The notes beneath the pieces were generated by a model. That model was not told where the DNA came from, did no database searches, and was given only the letters and a program-made list of their open reading frames with translations. This document shows, one piece after another, positions 62,951-64,000 of a DNA stretch of 64,000 nucleotides; the first letter of the stretch is position 1, and each line of letters opens with the position of its first letter. The stretch spans positions 1,488,001 through 1,552,000 of the forward strand of contig NZ_AP022575.1 in assembly GCF_010730055.1 (NCBI RefSeq). Reading direction: 5' to 3'. The DNA is from Mycobacterium shinjukuense. Its GTDB lineage: Bacteria > Actinomycetota > Actinomycetes > Mycobacteriales > Mycobacteriaceae. The position numbers and the translations under genes were made by a program.

Positions 62951-64000
62951 TTATCCGGCGGACGGCGGGCGGGCGAGCACGCTGTGGCGAAACCCGTACC
63001 GGTGAGCAAAGCCGCCGCTACGCCGGCCCAGGCCCGACCCCAGGGGCATCCCCCTGAGCAGGCCCGCTGCCCCACTCGGCCCAGTGGTGACGACGTCGGC
63101 GCCCACCACCGCGGGCGTGGCATGTTCTGCCGCGACCGGCGAAGTAGCCCAGCTCGGCGGCACCGACAACCGCCCAATTGTGTTGGCGGACGCCAAACTT
63201 GCCGACATTTTCCCACCACCCAGGCCCAGGCCCAGGCCCACGAATTGCGGGGTCGGGTACCAGGCTCCACCCGAACCGGCCGTCGTCCCCCCGGGGCCAA
63301 AAGTCAATTGCTGCCCAATCGAGGCGAAGAATTGTGCGATTCCCATCCCGAAGTACGAAAGCCCCAGGAAGCGAACTATCGTGGTCCGATTGGCGGGGGT
63401 CAGTGAGCCCAGCAGCTGGACGATCCACCAATCGTTGGGATTCGGCCAGGCGGACAACGCCGAGGTCGACAGGTGCCGCAGCAGTTGCGGAACCGCGGCG
63501 GTGGCGAAGAGCTCCGCGTCCATCGACGACACCGTGGGTGCCGAAGTCCCCGCGGCAGTGGCGGCGGCCTTGGCGACGGTTGCCGCCTGCGCGGCCACTC
63601 CGGCCGGGTTGCTGGTTTGTGCGGGCTTCGGGAACGGAGTCAACTGTGCGGCGCCCGCCGAGGAGCCCGCATAGCCATACATCGCGATCGCGTCTTGGGC
63701 CCACATCTCGGCGTACTGCGCCTCAGCGGCCGCGATTGCCGCGGTGTTCTGACCGAAGAAGTTGGTCGCACACAGCGTCTGCAACAAGACCCGGTTGGCC
63801 GCGATCACCGGCGGTGGCACCGTCATCGCGAACGCCGTCTCGTACGCGGCCGCGGCCGCCCTGGCCTGTACACCCGCCTGCTCGGCTCGCGTTGCGGCGG
63901 TGCGGAGCCAAGCTATGTAGGGCGTGGCCGAGGCCACCATCGACATCGCGGTCGGGCCGACCCACCACGAGCTGGTGAGCTCGGCGATCACCGACTCGTA
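62951..64000 (-). CDS. PPE25: PPE-SVP family protein (PPE25-like), 5' end outside window
   Basis: The frame is open at the right edge (YESVIAELTSSWWVGPTAMS), so about the first 45-50 residues of the PPE domain lie outside. The visible 349 residues include the rest of the PPE domain, the SVP motif IGRLSVPPSW, and the tail FAHRYGFRHSVLARPPSAG, where the usual RPTVMARPP reads RHSVLARPP. Position and C-terminus fit PPE25 (Rv1787). It ends 160 bp before PE18. Confidence 0.9.
   Translation of the reverse strand, partial: YESVIAELTSSWWVGPTAMSMVASATPYIAWLRTAATRAEQAGVQARAAAAAYETAFAMTVPPPVIAANRVLLQTLCATNFFGQNTAAIAAAEAQYAEMWAQDAIAMYGYAGSSAGAAQLTPFPKPAQTSNPAGVAAQAATVAKAAATAAGTSAPTVSSMDAELFATAAVPQLLRHLSTSALSAWPNPNDWWIVQLLGSLTPANRTTIVRFLGLSYFGMGIAQFFASIGQQLTFGPGGTTAGSGGAWYPTPQFVGLGLGLGGGKMSASLASANTIGRLSVPPSWATSPVAAEHATPAVVGADVVTTGPSGAAGLLRGMPLGSGLGRRSGGFAHRYGFRHSVLARPPSAG

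Overview
The window is a GC-rich chromosomal segment from a slow-growing Mycobacterium. Gene order and protein similarity follow, in inverted orientation, the M. tuberculosis block from about Rv1787 (right edge) to Rv1856c (left edge). It carries an ESX-5 secretion locus, many PE/PPE genes, a PE_PGRS33-type gene and a DosR-type box, all typical of pathogenic slow growers. It is not M. tuberculosis itself. Proteins differ throughout, and the positions of ureABCFGD, Rv1855c, vapBC (Rv1838c/Rv1839c), Rv1831, lppT and PPE27 are empty. I cannot name the species. Family and ortholog names come from recognising protein sequences, not from a database search.

Left part (1-21,150), central metabolism and cell envelope: the end of a short-chain dehydrogenase, type II NADH dehydrogenase ndh, a PaaI-type thioesterase, the blaI/blaR pair with a palindromic operator candidate, gnd1-guaB1, two CNNM/CBS membrane proteins, a PE_PGRS relic without its PE domain, glcB, three tandem copies of an 81-bp repeat, a large membrane-anchored VWA protein, the wreck of a CocE-type hydrolase, an XRE-type HTH fragment, two divergent alpha/beta hydrolases, and gcvB under a tandem glycine riboswitch.

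Middle (21,150-42,900): a tight same-strand series pgsA2 - Rv1823 - Rv1824 - Rv1825 - gcvH - garA - Rv1828 - Rv1829 - resR, combining phospholipid synthesis, DUF881 membrane proteins, the FHA metabolic switch GarA and two MerR regulators. It is followed by secA2, ilvG, the solute transporter Rv1819c/bacA, PE_PGRS33, a flavoprotein, a TetR regulator, a secreted serine protease, an Erg3-like hydroxylase, the Rv1813c homolog with its DosR box, a second NADH dehydrogenase, mgtC and an Rv1810-like secreted protein.

Right part (43,000-64,000): the ESX-5 region on the minus strand. In transcription order it runs PPE25 (cut by the window) - PE18 - PPE26 - PE19 - esxM - esxN - espG5 - eccD5 - mycP5 - eccE5 - eccA5. 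It continues with a string of PPE-SVP genes and PE genes in several stages of decay: two tandem PPE paralogs, PE20-PPE31, PPE32 and PPE33. EspG5 is the PE/PPE chaperone, EccD5/EccE5 and MycP5 are membrane components, EccA5 is the cytosolic AAA+ ATPase, and the Esx/PE/PPE proteins are substrates. Internally deleted PE genes (77 and 35 aa), an esx relic and a duplicated, diverged leader show a locus growing by duplication and shrinking by deletion.

The most interesting non-genic signal is a GC-rich interspersed repeat (core GGGGGCACC, 2-3 pyrimidines, then TTGCGGG or similar) found as three 81-bp units overlapping the glcB stop codon, as single copies filling gene junctions at 25.5 and 36.8 kb, and apparently as an in-frame insertion in gcvB.
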